Counted from the stretch's first letter, positions 15,374 through 24,547 are shown. The stretch: 64,000 nucleotides of DNA from VAZQ01 sp035263865 (GCA_035263865.1 DATFQX010000443.1:1-64000), one strand, 5' to 3'. Translations and numbers: made by a program. The notes: a model not told the origin generated them from the sequence alone.

Positions 15374-16078
15374 TCACCCTGCGAGATAGGCCGCGCGCAC
15401 GTGCGGATTGTCGATCAATTCGCGACCGCTGCCCTCGAGCGCAAGCGCGCCTGATTCCAAGAGATAGGCGCGATCGCACATGTTGAGCGCTGCCGAGGCG
15501 CTCTGCTCCACCATGAGGACGGTTGTTCCGTCGGCGCGAATGCCGCTGACGATGTCGAACGTGCGCTCGACGATCGTCGGAGCGAGACCGAGCGAAGGCT
15601 CGTCGAACAAGACGAGCTTGGGCCGCGACATGAGCGCGCGCCCGATCGCGAGCATCTGCTGCTCGCCGCCTGACAACGTCCCGGCCGGCTGCCGCCGGCG
15701 CTCGGCGAGGCGCGGAAACTGATCGAATACCCGCACCATATCCGCCGCGATCTCGCGGCGATCGCTGCGCAGGTAAGCGCCCATTTCCAGATTTTCCAAT
15801 ACCGTCATTTGCGGGAAAACGTGCCGCCCCTCCGGACAATGCGCGATCCCGAGGGACAGAATAGCGCGGGCAGAGGCATGGGTGATGTCGCGGCCTTCGA
15901 ACGCGATCGTGCCTGCGATCGGGTGCAACAATCCCGAGATCGCCTTCAAGGTCGTCGTCTTGCCGGCCCCGTTCGCGCCGATGAGGGAAACGAGCTCACC
16001 CTTCCCGACGGTGAGCGACACGCCCTTGAGCGCCGTCACTTGGCCGTAGCAACAGACGATGTCGCGGAGCTCAAGCAC
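15374..16078 (-). CDS. Branched-chain amino acid-type ABC transporter ATP-binding protein (LivF-like)
   Basis: A 234-residue ABC ATPase with Walker A GANGAGKT, signature LSGGEQQMLAIGRALM, Walker B LVLFDEPSLGLAP and the LivF-type switch LMVEQSASAAL. It is the distal gene of a five-gene importer cluster read toward lower coordinates and overlaps the LivG-like gene by 8 bases. Together they form the second Liv-type importer of the window, here attached to the F420 gene group. Confidence 0.92.
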   Translation of the reverse strand: MLELRDIVCCYGQVTALKGVSLTVGKGELVSLIGANGAGKTTTLKAISGLLHPIAGTIAFEGRDITHASARAILSLGIAHCPEGRHVFPQMTVLENLEMGAYLRSDRREIAADMVRVFDQFPRLAERRRQPAGTLSGGEQQMLAIGRALMSRPKLVLFDEPSLGLAPTIVERTFDIVSGIRADGTTVLMVEQSASAALNMCDRAYLLESGALALEGSGRELIDNPHVRAAYLAG

Positions 16079-16865
16079 GCTTCTTTCCCTCTCCCAAATA
16101 CGCGCGGATGACGTCGGGATGTTTCTGGATCATGGCCGGTGGCCCTTCGGCGATGATGCGGCCGTAGTTGAGGACGACGATGCGGTCAGATACTTGCATG
16201 ACCATCGGCATGTCGTGCTCCACCAAAAGGATGGTCACGCCCGAGTCGCGAATGGTCTGCACCAATCTCATGACCTTCGCGCTCTCGCTCGCATTCATGC
16301 CCGAAACGGGCTCGTCGAGCAGCAGCATGGAGGGTTTTGCCGCAAGCGCCAGCGCCATTCCGAGCAGCCGCTGCTCACCGTAAGGAAGCGTGCCGGCCAT
16401 GTCTGCCGCGCGCCGTTCGAGTCCGACGACGCTCAAGATATTGCGCGCCTCATCGGCAAGCTCCGCTTCCGCAACTCTCTCCCGCGGCAGGGCTAGCAGC
16501 GTGTCCCAGAGGCTCGAGCGTCCGCGGCGGTGCAAGCCGATCAACACATTTTCGAATACGGTGTTTCGCTCAAAGATGCTCGTGCGCTGAAACGTGCGTA
16601 CCAGACCGAGGGCCGCGATGTGATGCGGCTTGAGACCGTTGAGCAACGTATTGCGATAACGAACCTCGCCCGCAGCGGCCTTGAGAAATCCGGTAAAGAC
16701 GTTGAAGGCGGTCGTCTTACCGGCACCGTTCGGACCAATGAGGGCGACGATCTCTCCCTGGAAAACTTTGAAATCGAGATCGGATAGGGCGACGAGCCCG
16801 CCGAAATGCACCGCGACATGCGCGACCGAAAGAGTCACCTCCCCCGAAGCAGCCCGTCCCGGCAT
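16071..16865 (-). CDS. Branched-chain amino acid-type ABC transporter ATP-binding protein (LivG-like)
   Basis: A 264-residue ABC ATPase: Walker A GPNGAGKT, LivG phrase LVRTFQRTSIFERNTVFENVLIG, signature LPYGEQRLLGMALALA (the PYGEQR form usual for LivG), Walker B MLLLDEPVSGMN and H-loop VEHDM. The ATG at 16865 overlaps the LivM stop (TGATG), which fixes the start; longer in-frame sequence upstream runs inside LivM and is a shadow. Confidence 0.92.
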   Translation of the reverse strand: MPGRAASGEVTLSVAHVAVHFGGLVALSDLDFKVFQGEIVALIGPNGAGKTTAFNVFTGFLKAAAGEVRYRNTLLNGLKPHHIAALGLVRTFQRTSIFERNTVFENVLIGLHRRGRSSLWDTLLALPRERVAEAELADEARNILSVVGLERRAADMAGTLPYGEQRLLGMALALAAKPSMLLLDEPVSGMNASESAKVMRLVQTIRDSGVTILLVEHDMPMVMQVSDRIVVLNYGRIIAEGPPAMIQKHPDVIRAYLGEGKKRA

Positions 16866-17911
16866 CACTGCCCTTCGCCAGGCTTTGCGGCATCGATCGA
16901 GGGCGCGAGCGCAGGTTTGCGCGCGGGGGTGGTCCAGTTCACCATTGCGCGCTGTAGCGCCGGTACGATCCCCCGCGGCAACATGAAAACGATCACGATC
17001 ATCAAAGCGCCGTAGAGGATCCATTGAACCGCAGGCGCGGCAACCGGACGAAGGACGACTGGCAGAAAACCAAAAATGACGCCTCCGACGATCGGGCCCG
17101 CGAGCGTCCCCTTACCGCCGGTGATGACCATGATCACCATGGTCACGGTGTAGATGAACAAGAAAATGTCGGGATCGATGATCTTGAGATAATGCGCGTA
17201 GAGACTTCCGGCGCCTCCCGCCATGGCGGCGGATACGACGGCCGCCAGCACCAGATAGTGCGTCACATCGATCCCGACGGAGCTTGCCAGTGTTTCGTTT
17301 TCCTTGAGCGCGATCATGGCGCGGCCGATGCGAGAGCCGACCAGGCGGCTGATCACAACATAGGCGATGAGCCCGAGTGCGAGGACGAAGTAGTAATAGG
17401 CGGCCTTGTTCCACAGCGCGTAGTCGCCGAGACCCGGAAAGCCGAGCGTGTAAGGAGGGATATTGGTGAGTGCCAATGGGCCCTGCGTCAACTCGACCCA
17501 ATTGAGTGCGATCAAGCGCGTGACCTCCGCAAAGCTGATCGTGACAATCACGAAATAGGCGCCGCGCACCTTGAAGGACAGGCGGCCGATCAGGTAGCCG
17601 CTCAGTCCGGCAACAACCATGCCGACGAACAAGCCGATGATGGCGGGCCACGGTTGATGCACCACGCGAAACCCGAATAGCTCGACGTCGAACCCCAGCG
17701 TGGTCAACGCACTGGCATAGGCGCCGATGCCAAAGAACGCCACGTGGCCCAGGCTCAGCTGCCCGGTATAGCCGAGCAGCAGGTTCAGGCTCATCGCCGC
17801 GATGATGAAAATGCCGGTCGTGATCAACACGTGCAGGGTGTATTGATCCTGCAACCACAACGGAACGGTGAAGAGGACGACGAGCCAGATTGGCGAGAAC
17901 GCGCGCGTCAT
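16865..17911 (-). CDS. Branched-chain amino acid-type ABC transporter permease (LivM-like)
   Basis: A 348-residue inner-membrane protein with LLLGYTGQLSLGHVAFFGIGAY near residues 43-64, the coupling loop SRIGRAMIALKENETLASSVGID near 217-239, and GGKGTLAGPIVGG. A cytoplasmic C-terminal tail follows the last helix. The start overlaps the LivH stop by 4 bases and the stop overlaps the LivG start, so translation of the cluster is coupled. Confidence 0.92.
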   Translation of the reverse strand: MTRAFSPIWLVVLFTVPLWLQDQYTLHVLITTGIFIIAAMSLNLLLGYTGQLSLGHVAFFGIGAYASALTTLGFDVELFGFRVVHQPWPAIIGLFVGMVVAGLSGYLIGRLSFKVRGAYFVIVTISFAEVTRLIALNWVELTQGPLALTNIPPYTLGFPGLGDYALWNKAAYYYFVLALGLIAYVVISRLVGSRIGRAMIALKENETLASSVGIDVTHYLVLAAVVSAAMAGGAGSLYAHYLKIIDPDIFLFIYTVTMVIMVITGGKGTLAGPIVGGVIFGFLPVVLRPVAAPAVQWILYGALMIVIVFMLPRGIVPALQRAMVNWTTPARKPALAPSIDAAKPGEGQ

Positions 17912-18780
17912 CCAACGCGCTCCGCCCGCGCGAACAGCCCGGTCGGCTTGAACAGAAGCACCAAGATGATGATCAGGAAGCCCATGGCATCGCGGTATCC
18001 GGACGAGATGTAGCCGGCGCCGATCTCCTCGACAAAGGCGAGTATGAATCCGCCGATGGTGGCGCCGGTGATGTTGCCGAGACCGCCCAGGATGACGATT
18101 GCGAACGCCTTGAGCGAGGCGAGGTCGCCCATCGTCGGAGTGACGAGAAAAACCGGGCCGAGCAGCGCCCCGGCTGCGGCGGCAAGCGCGGAACCGATGG
18201 CAAAGGTGGCTGTGAAGATGCCCTTGATATTGACCCCCATCAAGGCTGCCGTCTCCGCATCCTGAAAGGTCGCGCGCATCGCTTTGCCGAGCTTGGTGCG
18301 ATGGATCAGCAGGTCACTCGCGACGATCAAGAGTAGCGCGGCTGCCACCACGAAAACGCGCAGCCAGGAAATCGACACAGGTCCGATCACCAGCGGAGCA
18401 TCGGGAAAGGGCGTGACAATCGCCTTCGCCACGCCGCCCCAGACGAAGAGCTCGGTGTTCTGCATGACAATCCAAGCGCCGATCATCACCAGCATTACGG
18501 TATCGATATCGGCGCTGCGCATCGGCCGCAGCAACACGACCTCGATCAGCGCGCCAATCAGCGCGCCGGCGATAACCGCAGCAGCGAGGCCGAGGAAGAA
18601 GTTAAGCCCGAGCGCCGCGGCGACGAGATAGACCGTGTAGGCGCCGAACGCGTAGAGCTCGCCATGGGCGAAATTCACCACCCGCATGATGCCGAAGATC
18701 AGCGTCAGCCCAATGCCGAGCAGGGCATAGGTGCCGCCGAGCATGACGGCGTTGAGAAGATGTTGGAGGAATTGGTCCAC
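17908..18780 (-). CDS. Branched-chain amino acid-type ABC transporter permease (LivH-like)
   Basis: An inner-membrane permease of about 290 residues with the LivH marks MLGGTYALLGIGLTLIFGIMR, VNFAHGELYAFGAY and the coupling loop KLGKAMRATFQDAETAALMGVN, then IVILGGLGNITGATIGG. A GTG at 18780 with GAGGGG just upstream is taken as the start; a TTG at 18807 would add nine residues. Between it and the binding-protein gene lie two strong hairpins, suggesting that the binding-protein message is processed or stabilised separately. Confidence 0.88.
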   Translation of the reverse strand: MDQFLQHLLNAVMLGGTYALLGIGLTLIFGIMRVVNFAHGELYAFGAYTVYLVAAALGLNFFLGLAAAVIAGALIGALIEVVLLRPMRSADIDTVMLVMIGAWIVMQNTELFVWGGVAKAIVTPFPDAPLVIGPVSISWLRVFVVAAALLLIVASDLLIHRTKLGKAMRATFQDAETAALMGVNIKGIFTATFAIGSALAAAAGALLGPVFLVTPTMGDLASLKAFAIVILGGLGNITGATIGGFILAFVEEIGAGYISSGYRDAMGFLIIILVLLFKPTGLFARAERVG

Positions 18781-18815
18781 GTGCCCCTCAGGGGTCGGGC
18801 CGGCCAAGCACCGCG

Positions 18816-18838
18816 CTCCCCGCGCAAGCTGCGGGGAG
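18816..18838. repeat. GC-rich hairpin 1 between binding-protein and permease genes
   Basis: CTCCCCGC (18816-18823) and GCGGGGAG (18831-18838) form an 8-bp stem with a 7-base loop. It is nearly the same palindrome as the one at 18865-18886. There is no U-run on the transcript, so it is more likely an RNA-stabilising or processing element, or a REP unit, than a full terminator. Confidence 0.6.
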
Positions 18839-18864
18839 CCATGTTTTCAGAGGCAGTCGTCACG

Positions 18865-18886
18865 CCTCCCCGCTTTCGCGGGGAGG
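18865..18886. repeat. GC-rich hairpin 2 with GNRA-type loop on the transcript
   Basis: CCTCCCCGC (18865-18873) pairs perfectly with GCGGGGAGG (18878-18886). On the transcribed (minus) strand the loop is GAAA, a stable GNRA tetraloop. It begins about 17 bases after the binding-protein stop codon. Such a stem is expected to block 3' exonucleases and so raise the binding-protein mRNA over that of the permeases. Confidence 0.6.
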
Positions 18887-18902
18887 ATTAGATTGAATGG
18901 TA

Positions 18903-20060
18903 TCAAACGCTCGGGAGGACGACTTTGCCGTTCTCGATCTTGATGAGATAGATACCCGGATTGCTTTGACCGCTTTCCTGGCCCGCGGGGCCCGCTTTTT
19001 CGAACTTGATCTTCCCGTTCATCCCGTTGAGTTCGATTTGCCAGAACGCGGCTCGGATCGCCTCCGGATCGGCCTTGCCCGCCTTGGTGATCGCCGCCGC
19101 AATGGTGCGGATGCCGTCATAGCCGCGGAAGCTCTCGGTGAGCCCCGCGAAGGGGTAGCCGCGTTTGTTCCATTCCGCGATGAACGCCTTTGCCATGGCC
19201 GGATCGGCAGAGACATTCGGATTCCACGGGGTAAAGAAGGTGATGTGGGTCGTATCGTTTGCCGCCGCGCCCGCCTGCTCGATCAACTGATCGGGATTCT
19301 GCGAGCCGCCCGTAGTGATGATCCGCTTTTTCAGGCCCAGCGCCGCAGCCTGCTTGAAGATCAGCGTGAGTTGCTCGACTGCCGTGGTGATGATGAGTGT
19401 GTCGGCATCGGAGGCTTTGATCTTGGCGAGTTGGGCGCTCATGTCCTGCGCCGGCGGATCCATGGTCTCGACGAGGCCCACCTGGATGTTGTGTTGCTTG
19501 AACATCTTGCCGAAATCTTCCGCCGCGCCACGGCCCCAATCATTATTCACCACGAGGAAGTCGGCCTTGCCGATCTTGAGCTTGTCGACGATCTTGGCGA
19601 AGGCAACGGCCTCGACCGCCGACGGCGGCGAAATGCGGAAGATGTACGGGTTGCCCGAAGTGGTGATTTTGCCAGCCGAAGAGGTCTCGACCAGCATCGG
19701 CACCTTATATTCCATCAGCTTCGGCATGATCGCGAGCGTAAAGCCGGAGCCCCACGCGCCCATTATGACCGGCACCTTGTCGCGCACGATCAGCTTCTCG
19801 GCCACCGCGGCCGCTTCGGTCGGATTACTCTTGTTGTCCTCGATCACAAGCTCGAGTTTTTTGCCGAGCACTCCCCCTTTGGCATTGATTTCATCCGCCG
19901 CGATCTTGGCGCCGTTCGCGACATAATTCCCCGACGCCGCGAACGCGCCGGTCAGCGGCTGAATGACCCCGACCTTGATGCTGTCTTGCGCGGCTGCGGT
20001 CGCAATACCGGCGGCAAGGGCCATTGCCGCAAGGGTTGCCGTGCCTGCAAATTGCTTCAT
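18903..20060 (-). CDS. Liv-type ABC transporter substrate-binding protein
   Basis: A 385-residue periplasmic protein of the Peripla_BP_6 family. A Sec signal peptide (KQFAGTATLAAMALAAG...TAAAQ) precedes DSIKVGVIQPLTGAFAASG and the lobes containing VIMGAWGSGFT, VVNNDWGRGAAEDFG and SFRGYDGIRTIA. The ATG at 20060 has GGAGG upstream and starts the signal peptide, so longer versions were rejected. It supplies the LivHMGF-like importer immediately downstream. Its position after the LLM oxidoreductase gene suggests that it binds the starting compound of the F420-linked pathway. Confidence 0.92.
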   Translation of the reverse strand: MKQFAGTATLAAMALAAGIATAAAQDSIKVGVIQPLTGAFAASGNYVANGAKIAADEINAKGGVLGKKLELVIEDNKSNPTEAAAVAEKLIVRDKVPVIMGAWGSGFTLAIMPKLMEYKVPMLVETSSAGKITTSGNPYIFRISPPSAVEAVAFAKIVDKLKIGKADFLVVNNDWGRGAAEDFGKMFKQHNIQVGLVETMDPPAQDMSAQLAKIKASDADTLIITTAVEQLTLIFKQAAALGLKKRIITTGGSQNPDQLIEQAGAAANDTTHITFFTPWNPNVSADPAMAKAFIAEWNKRGYPFAGLTESFRGYDGIRTIAAAITKAGKADPEAIRAAFWQIELNGMNGKIKFEKAGPAGQESGQSNPGIYLIKIENGKVVLPSV

Positions 20061-20240
20061 CTCTGTCCTCCGTGATGCGAACGGCGCCGGCCGGCGCTCG
20101 CGCAACTATAGCATGGTCCATTCGTATCGAACCACATGGCAAAAACCGCAATGCCCGATGCCGGTCCTTCCTGAAGGGGGAATTCAGGGGAAATGGGTCG
20201 CCGCGGGGACGAGCGGACCGAGCCTGTTAGTCAAACCAAA

Positions 20241-21197
20241 TCATTGCGCCTTCAGCCGGGGAATGATCTCACGCGCGATGAGCTCGATCTGCTCCGTCTC
20301 ATACTTGTAGGGCACGAAAATGATCTTCTGCGTTCCGGCCGCCACGTGCGGCTTGAGCTGCTCAATGCACTCGTCGACCGTTCCCATGATGGCGCTGTCC
20401 TTCGTCGACTCGCTCCAGGACGCAAAGTCCCATTCTTTGGTGAGCCATTCCATCATGCGACTCTCGACCGCTTGCCGGGACTTGCCGATGAAGATCGGCA
20501 GCTGAGAAGCGTTGAGGAGGCTATCCGGGTCCTTTCCGGCCTCCTTCGCAAAGCCGCGGATCTTGTTCCATGACTTAGCGAAGCTCTCTGGCCGGTAGAA
20601 ATACGTGAGCCAACCGTCGCCGCTCACCGCCGCGCGCTTGAGGACGCGATCGACGTATCCGCCAATCAGAATCGGCGGATGAGGTTTTTGAGCGGGCTTT
20701 GGATACATGACTCCGGCCGGAATATCGTAGCGAGAAAATCTGCCGCTGACCGTGTGCTCGGTCCAGAAACGTTTGAGGATCTCTAGACTCTCGTCCATGA
20801 TCTTGCCGCGCTGCTCGAATGGCACCCCGATCGCGTTGAATTCACGCCGGTACCAGCCCGAGGCCATGCCCATCAGCAATCGGCCATCCGAGAGCAGATC
20901 CATGCAGGCGAGTTGCTTGGCCAGGATCACCGGGTTGCGCATCGGCAGCACTAGGATGCCGGTGCCGAGCTTGATCTTGCTCGTGCGGGCCGCGATGGCC
21001 GTGAGCAGCGTCAGGGACTCGATGATTGGAAAGTTCGGCTCGACGCCGAGGAGGATGTGATCCCAGACCCAAAGCGAGTCGAACCCGAGCTCTTCCATCC
21101 GCACGCCGTATTCGACCAGCGCCTTGACGTCGGGCATCTTTGGGTAGGCGGTGAAATTAGGCACCGCCATGCCGAATGTGCGATCCAAACGAGCCAT
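20241..21197 (-). CDS. LLM class flavin- or F420-dependent oxidoreductase
   Basis: A 318-residue luciferase-like TIM-barrel enzyme. Family marks are GFDSLWVWDHILLG, LGTGILVLPMRNPVILAKQLACMD, RLLMGMASGWYRREFNAIGV and PPILIGGYVDRVLKRAA. The family divides into FMN monooxygenases and F420-dependent dehydrogenases or reductases; sequence alone does not settle which. The presence of FO synthase and NADPH:F420 reductase genes in the same strand run favours F420. The ATG at 21197 has AGGAG 7 bases upstream; a GTG directly before it is possible. The likely role is hydride transfer to or from an imported catabolite. Confidence 0.88.
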   Translation of the reverse strand: MARLDRTFGMAVPNFTAYPKMPDVKALVEYGVRMEELGFDSLWVWDHILLGVEPNFPIIESLTLLTAIAARTSKIKLGTGILVLPMRNPVILAKQLACMDLLSDGRLLMGMASGWYRREFNAIGVPFEQRGKIMDESLEILKRFWTEHTVSGRFSRYDIPAGVMYPKPAQKPHPPILIGGYVDRVLKRAAVSGDGWLTYFYRPESFAKSWNKIRGFAKEAGKDPDSLLNASQLPIFIGKSRQAVESRMMEWLTKEWDFASWSESTKDSAIMGTVDECIEQLKPHVAAGTQKIIFVPYKYETEQIELIAREIIPRLKAQ

Positions 21198-21295
21198 CAC
21201 AAACTCCTGTGGTGCAACATCGTCCCTTGCTGCGCTTGCGGCGGAGAGAGCAGACCGACTCTGCCGTTGATTAGCGCGGACATACGAACCTGCCG

Positions 21296-22066
21296 CTAGC
21301 CGGTGTAGAGCCGTTCCGGATCGAGCTCGCGCAAGAGATCGAGCTCCTGATCGGTCGGCGGCTCGGTCATACCGACATGGGGAGCGAAGTCGAGGTGAAA
21401 TCCGGTGTTGTCCTGAAGCTCGTCCCGAGTGACGCCCGGATTGAGCGAGATCACCTGCATGCGCCGCTTCTCGTCCTCGAATCCGAACACCGCCAGATCG
21501 GTCACCACGCGAAACGTCCCACCTGCGAGGAGTCCGCTCGCCCGCCGCGTGTCGCGGCCGTGCAGGTATCCGGGGCTGGTGATGAAATCGACCTGCTCGA
21601 CGAACCGACGCTTCTCGTGCTTCATGGCCACGATCATCTGCGCGAGAGAGGCGATATCGTTGCCGCCGCCAGTTCCCGGCAGGCGGATCTTGGGACGCGA
21701 GGGATCGCCAATGAAAGAGCTGTTCAGATTGCCGTACTGATCGACCTGCGCGCCGCTCATGAACCCAACGTCGACATAGCCGCGCTGGAGCAGCAACAGC
21801 ACTTCGGCGCTGCCGAGCACCATATTGGCGCGCTTGGTGCAGCGCTGATCATTGGTCGAAGGCGGCAGCTTCCCCGGCTCGATGAACGCGCCGATCACCC
21901 CGCCTTCGAAAAGGATCGTCAGCCCAGGGCAACGCAGCCGCTGCGCAAGCGTCGCCGCCAAGAGCGGGATACCGACTCCTGCGAATACCACCTGCCCATT
22001 GCTGAGCTGCCGAGCGCTCAGGATGGTGAGCAGCTCCGCGGCCGTGTAGTTGTGCTTCTCAAGCAT
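21296..22066 (-). CDS. CoA-transferase family I, beta subunit
   Basis: A 256-residue subunit of a two-chain CoA-transferase. The glutamate of ILFEGGVIGAF is residue 54, the position of the catalytic glutamate in the beta subunit of glutaconate CoA-transferase; this argues for true CoA transfer. Other marks are GFMSGAQVDQYGNLNSS and GTGGGNDIASL. The steroid-ring hydrolase IpdB is a close family relative, so hydrolase activity on a CoA ester is the alternative. It overlaps the alpha-subunit gene by 8 bases and would act on a carboxylic acid made in the pathway. Confidence 0.85.
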   Translation of the reverse strand: MLEKHNYTAAELLTILSARQLSNGQVVFAGVGIPLLAATLAQRLRCPGLTILFEGGVIGAFIEPGKLPPSTNDQRCTKRANMVLGSAEVLLLLQRGYVDVGFMSGAQVDQYGNLNSSFIGDPSRPKIRLPGTGGGNDIASLAQMIVAMKHEKRRFVEQVDFITSPGYLHGRDTRRASGLLAGGTFRVVTDLAVFGFEDEKRRMQVISLNPGVTRDELQDNTGFHLDFAPHVGMTEPPTDQELDLLRELDPERLYTG

Positions 22067-23039
22067 CGTAGATGCTTTCCCCGGCGCGCGCCGCCTGGAG
22101 CAATTCTTCGATTCCGATCAAGGACAGAAAGTCACTCCACGATTTCGGTCCATAAACGAAACGGTCCATGTATTGCTGCATGCCTTTGACCGGATCGCCA
22201 TTCACCAGCGCCACATAGTATTCCAAGTGCCGGAACAACGGCTCATAGACGCCGTAGCATTCATGCGGCACGCAGCCGAACGGCAATTCGACCACAGCAT
22301 CGACCGCAAAGAATGGTATCTTCGTCTGGTCTGGCGCCCGGCGGATCTGATCGTTGGAGACGATGCGCTCGGTTGTCAGGATCACCTTGTTGGCGGCCAT
22401 CGCCAAATCGATGTCCATGAATTGCAGCCCATCGATCTGCGCATTGCCGTAGGCGTCGCACCGCTGGACGTGAATCAAGGCGACGTCGGGATTAAGCGCG
22501 GGAACGAGCAGCAGCTTCTCGCCGGTAAACGGGCAATCGATTTCGACCGCCTCTGGACGTTGCTTTTGCACATCCGACCCCAGCATCGATCGAATCGGCA
22601 TGAATGGAACGCCCATGGCCCCGGCGCGGAATCGCATGCCCATGGCCATGTGGCTCCACTCGTCGTACCGCGCTTTTCCGGTCTCCACGTAGTGGCGCAT
22701 CACTTTGGAGACGCCCCACAGGATTCCCTGACTGAACCAGCTCGTCACGATGCGATCGCAGATACCGGATGCCAACAGCAGGTCGCCGTCGCTGGAGACG
22801 ATGCTGCGCGAGCAGGTCAATCGCTTTCGGCCGGCGCGGATGAGCGCCCAGATCATCCCAATGGGAGTGCGCGACATGGTGCTGCCGCCGATGCCGACCG
22901 AATCCCCGTCGCGCACGAACGAGGTCGCCTCCTCTAGCGAGACGACCTTGTCGCGCAAGCTTCGGTCGCGGCGCAATAATTCTTGACGCAGCTCAAGATA
23001 GCCGGGAGTACCGATCGAGTTGCCTTGGGCTTCTGTCAT
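22059..23039 (-). CDS. CoA-transferase family I, alpha subunit
   Basis: A 326-residue subunit. SLEEATSFVRDGDSVGIGGSTMSRTPIGMIWALIRAG is the nucleotide-loop region of the alpha chain, and NPDVALIHVQRCDAYGNAQIDG the second conserved block. The C-terminal portion (from about residue 240, HECYGVYEPLFRHLEYYV) is longer than in acetate-type enzymes and resembles the glutaconate/IpdA branch. It begins 6 bases after the stop of the PLP enzyme gene and shares translation with the beta subunit. Confidence 0.85.
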   Translation of the reverse strand: MTEAQGNSIGTPGYLELRQELLRRDRSLRDKVVSLEEATSFVRDGDSVGIGGSTMSRTPIGMIWALIRAGRKRLTCSRSIVSSDGDLLLASGICDRIVTSWFSQGILWGVSKVMRHYVETGKARYDEWSHMAMGMRFRAGAMGVPFMPIRSMLGSDVQKQRPEAVEIDCPFTGEKLLLVPALNPDVALIHVQRCDAYGNAQIDGLQFMDIDLAMAANKVILTTERIVSNDQIRRAPDQTKIPFFAVDAVVELPFGCVPHECYGVYEPLFRHLEYYVALVNGDPVKGMQQYMDRFVYGPKSWSDFLSLIGIEELLQAARAGESIYDA

Positions 23040-23044
23040 GACGG

Positions 23045-24547
23045 TCAGCGATCGCGCGAGGCACCGACCTCCACGTTGAAATCCTCGATCAAACGATCCC
23101 AGACCGGAATGCTGTCTACGAGACCGCGCCAGAACCGCTGGTCCCTGCGCTGTTCGAAATCATCGATCGTCACGCCCTGCTGCTCCACCCAGGTGAAGTA
23201 CCCGAGATTGAAGATACGCTTGCGATCGACATGAGTCAGCTCGAGGACGTGGTCGTCCACGATGCCTTCCAAATGGCGGCTAAAGATCTCGCCGGCATTG
23301 ACTTCATCAAAACCGTCCCGAAAACGGCGCGCCAGAAATCGCTGTCGCTCGCTGGCATAGAGGAGCGCGCTGTCAGTGGCTACCGTCATGAGCACATCGT
23401 GGGCGCCAAAATCAAGATGCTTGGCGATCTTTATCGCGGCGACGATATTCGCGAGCCCCGAGATGCCGATATCGTCGAAGGTACTCACCACATCCGGGTC
23501 GATCTTGCGCCGTCCGACCACGTAGCTGCGCCCGACATTGCCGCCGAACAACAGATTGAGCGAGTCGCTGGCCAGATCGGATACGCCGACGACGAGGTCG
23601 GTGTTCATGACGTTGTGGATCAGAGGAATATGCTTGTCGCCAATACCCTGGATATTGTGCTCACCATAACCATTGCAAAGCATGGTCGGGCATTCGAGGG
23701 CTTCGGCCGCGACGATTTTCGTGCCGTGCCGTGATTTCAAATAGTCGCCGGCCGCGATCGTTCCGGCCGATCCGGTCGCCGAGACGAAAGCGGCCAGTCG
23801 ACGCTCGGGATTGATGCTTTTGAGATGCGAGAATACGCGATCGAACGCGGCACCGGTGCAGTGATAATGGATCAAGTAGTTGGCGAATTCGGAAAATTGA
23901 TTGATGATGACATTGCGCTCGTCGCGGACAAGCTCGGCGCATTTGTCGTAGATTTCCTTGACGTTGCTTTCGGTTCCCGGCGTGCGGATGATATCGCCGG
24001 GGTCTGATACCCAATCCTGCAGCCAATCGAAGCGCTCTCGGCTCATGCCAGCGGGCAACACGGCGACGCCGCGGCAGTTGAGGATGCGTGAAATGGCAAT
24101 CCCGCCACGGCAGTAATTTCCCGTAGACGGCCATACCGCTCTATCGCGCGCAGGATCGAAACGGCCGATCACCAGCCGCGGCACCAAACACGCATAGGCG
24201 GCGAGCACCTTGTGCGCTCCGATCATGGGAAAGCGCCGCCCGAGGAGGAGCACGATCGGCGCCTTCACGCCAGTGAGCGCCTCCGGCAGCACGACATGGC
24301 CAGGCAGCGGCACGCGTTTCTTGCGATCGGCGGCGTTGAACCAATGAACGCGCCAAAGGTTCTTCTCATCCGCTTCGTCCGGGCCGACTGATTCGAGACT
24401 CGACTCGATGGCAGCCGGGATGTGTGCCGGGTCGGCGAGGTCGCTCCAAGTGGGCAGGCTCACCTGGGCAGTACGCATGAATTCGAGCGCCCTACGGCGG
24501 CGCTTGGCATCGACGATCTCGGGCCGGATGAGGAATGGTCCCGTCAT
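23045..24547 (-). CDS. PLP-dependent fold-type-II enzyme, cysteine-synthase-like, role unknown
   Basis: A 500-residue protein of the PALP family. GAHKVLAAYACLVPRL places a lysine where cysteine synthases have the PLP lysine (GSxKDR), STGNYCRGG replaces the substrate loop TSGNTG, and AVLPAGMSRERFDWL matches the MPxxMSxERxxxL segment. SATGSAGTIAAGDYLKSRHGTKIVAAEALECP fits the later domain with the phosphate loop. It is about 150 residues longer than O-acetylserine sulfhydrylase, with an extra N-terminal region and a C-terminal extension. Reactions of the family are beta-eliminations, beta-replacements or deaminations. Its start overlaps the fbiC stop by 4 bases, tying it to F420 genes. Confidence 0.75.
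   Translation of the reverse strand: MTGPFLIRPEIVDAKRRRRALEFMRTAQVSLPTWSDLADPAHIPAAIESSLESVGPDEADEKNLWRVHWFNAADRKKRVPLPGHVVLPEALTGVKAPIVLLLGRRFPMIGAHKVLAAYACLVPRLVIGRFDPARDRAVWPSTGNYCRGGIAISRILNCRGVAVLPAGMSRERFDWLQDWVSDPGDIIRTPGTESNVKEIYDKCAELVRDERNVIINQFSEFANYLIHYHCTGAAFDRVFSHLKSINPERRLAAFVSATGSAGTIAAGDYLKSRHGTKIVAAEALECPTMLCNGYGEHNIQGIGDKHIPLIHNVMNTDLVVGVSDLASDSLNLLFGGNVGRSYVVGRRKIDPDVVSTFDDIGISGLANIVAAIKIAKHLDFGAHDVLMTVATDSALLYASERQRFLARRFRDGFDEVNAGEIFSRHLEGIVDDHVLELTHVDRKRIFNLGYFTWVEQQGVTIDDFEQRRDQRFWRGLVDSIPVWDRLIEDFNVEVGASRDR

Noticed and set aside
21296..23039. Assignment of the CoA-transferase pair as IpdA/IpdB steroid-ring hydrolase
   Set aside because: No other steroid degradation genes are present, and the beta subunit has the glutamate at position 54 expected for true CoA transfer. 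Kept only as an alternative.
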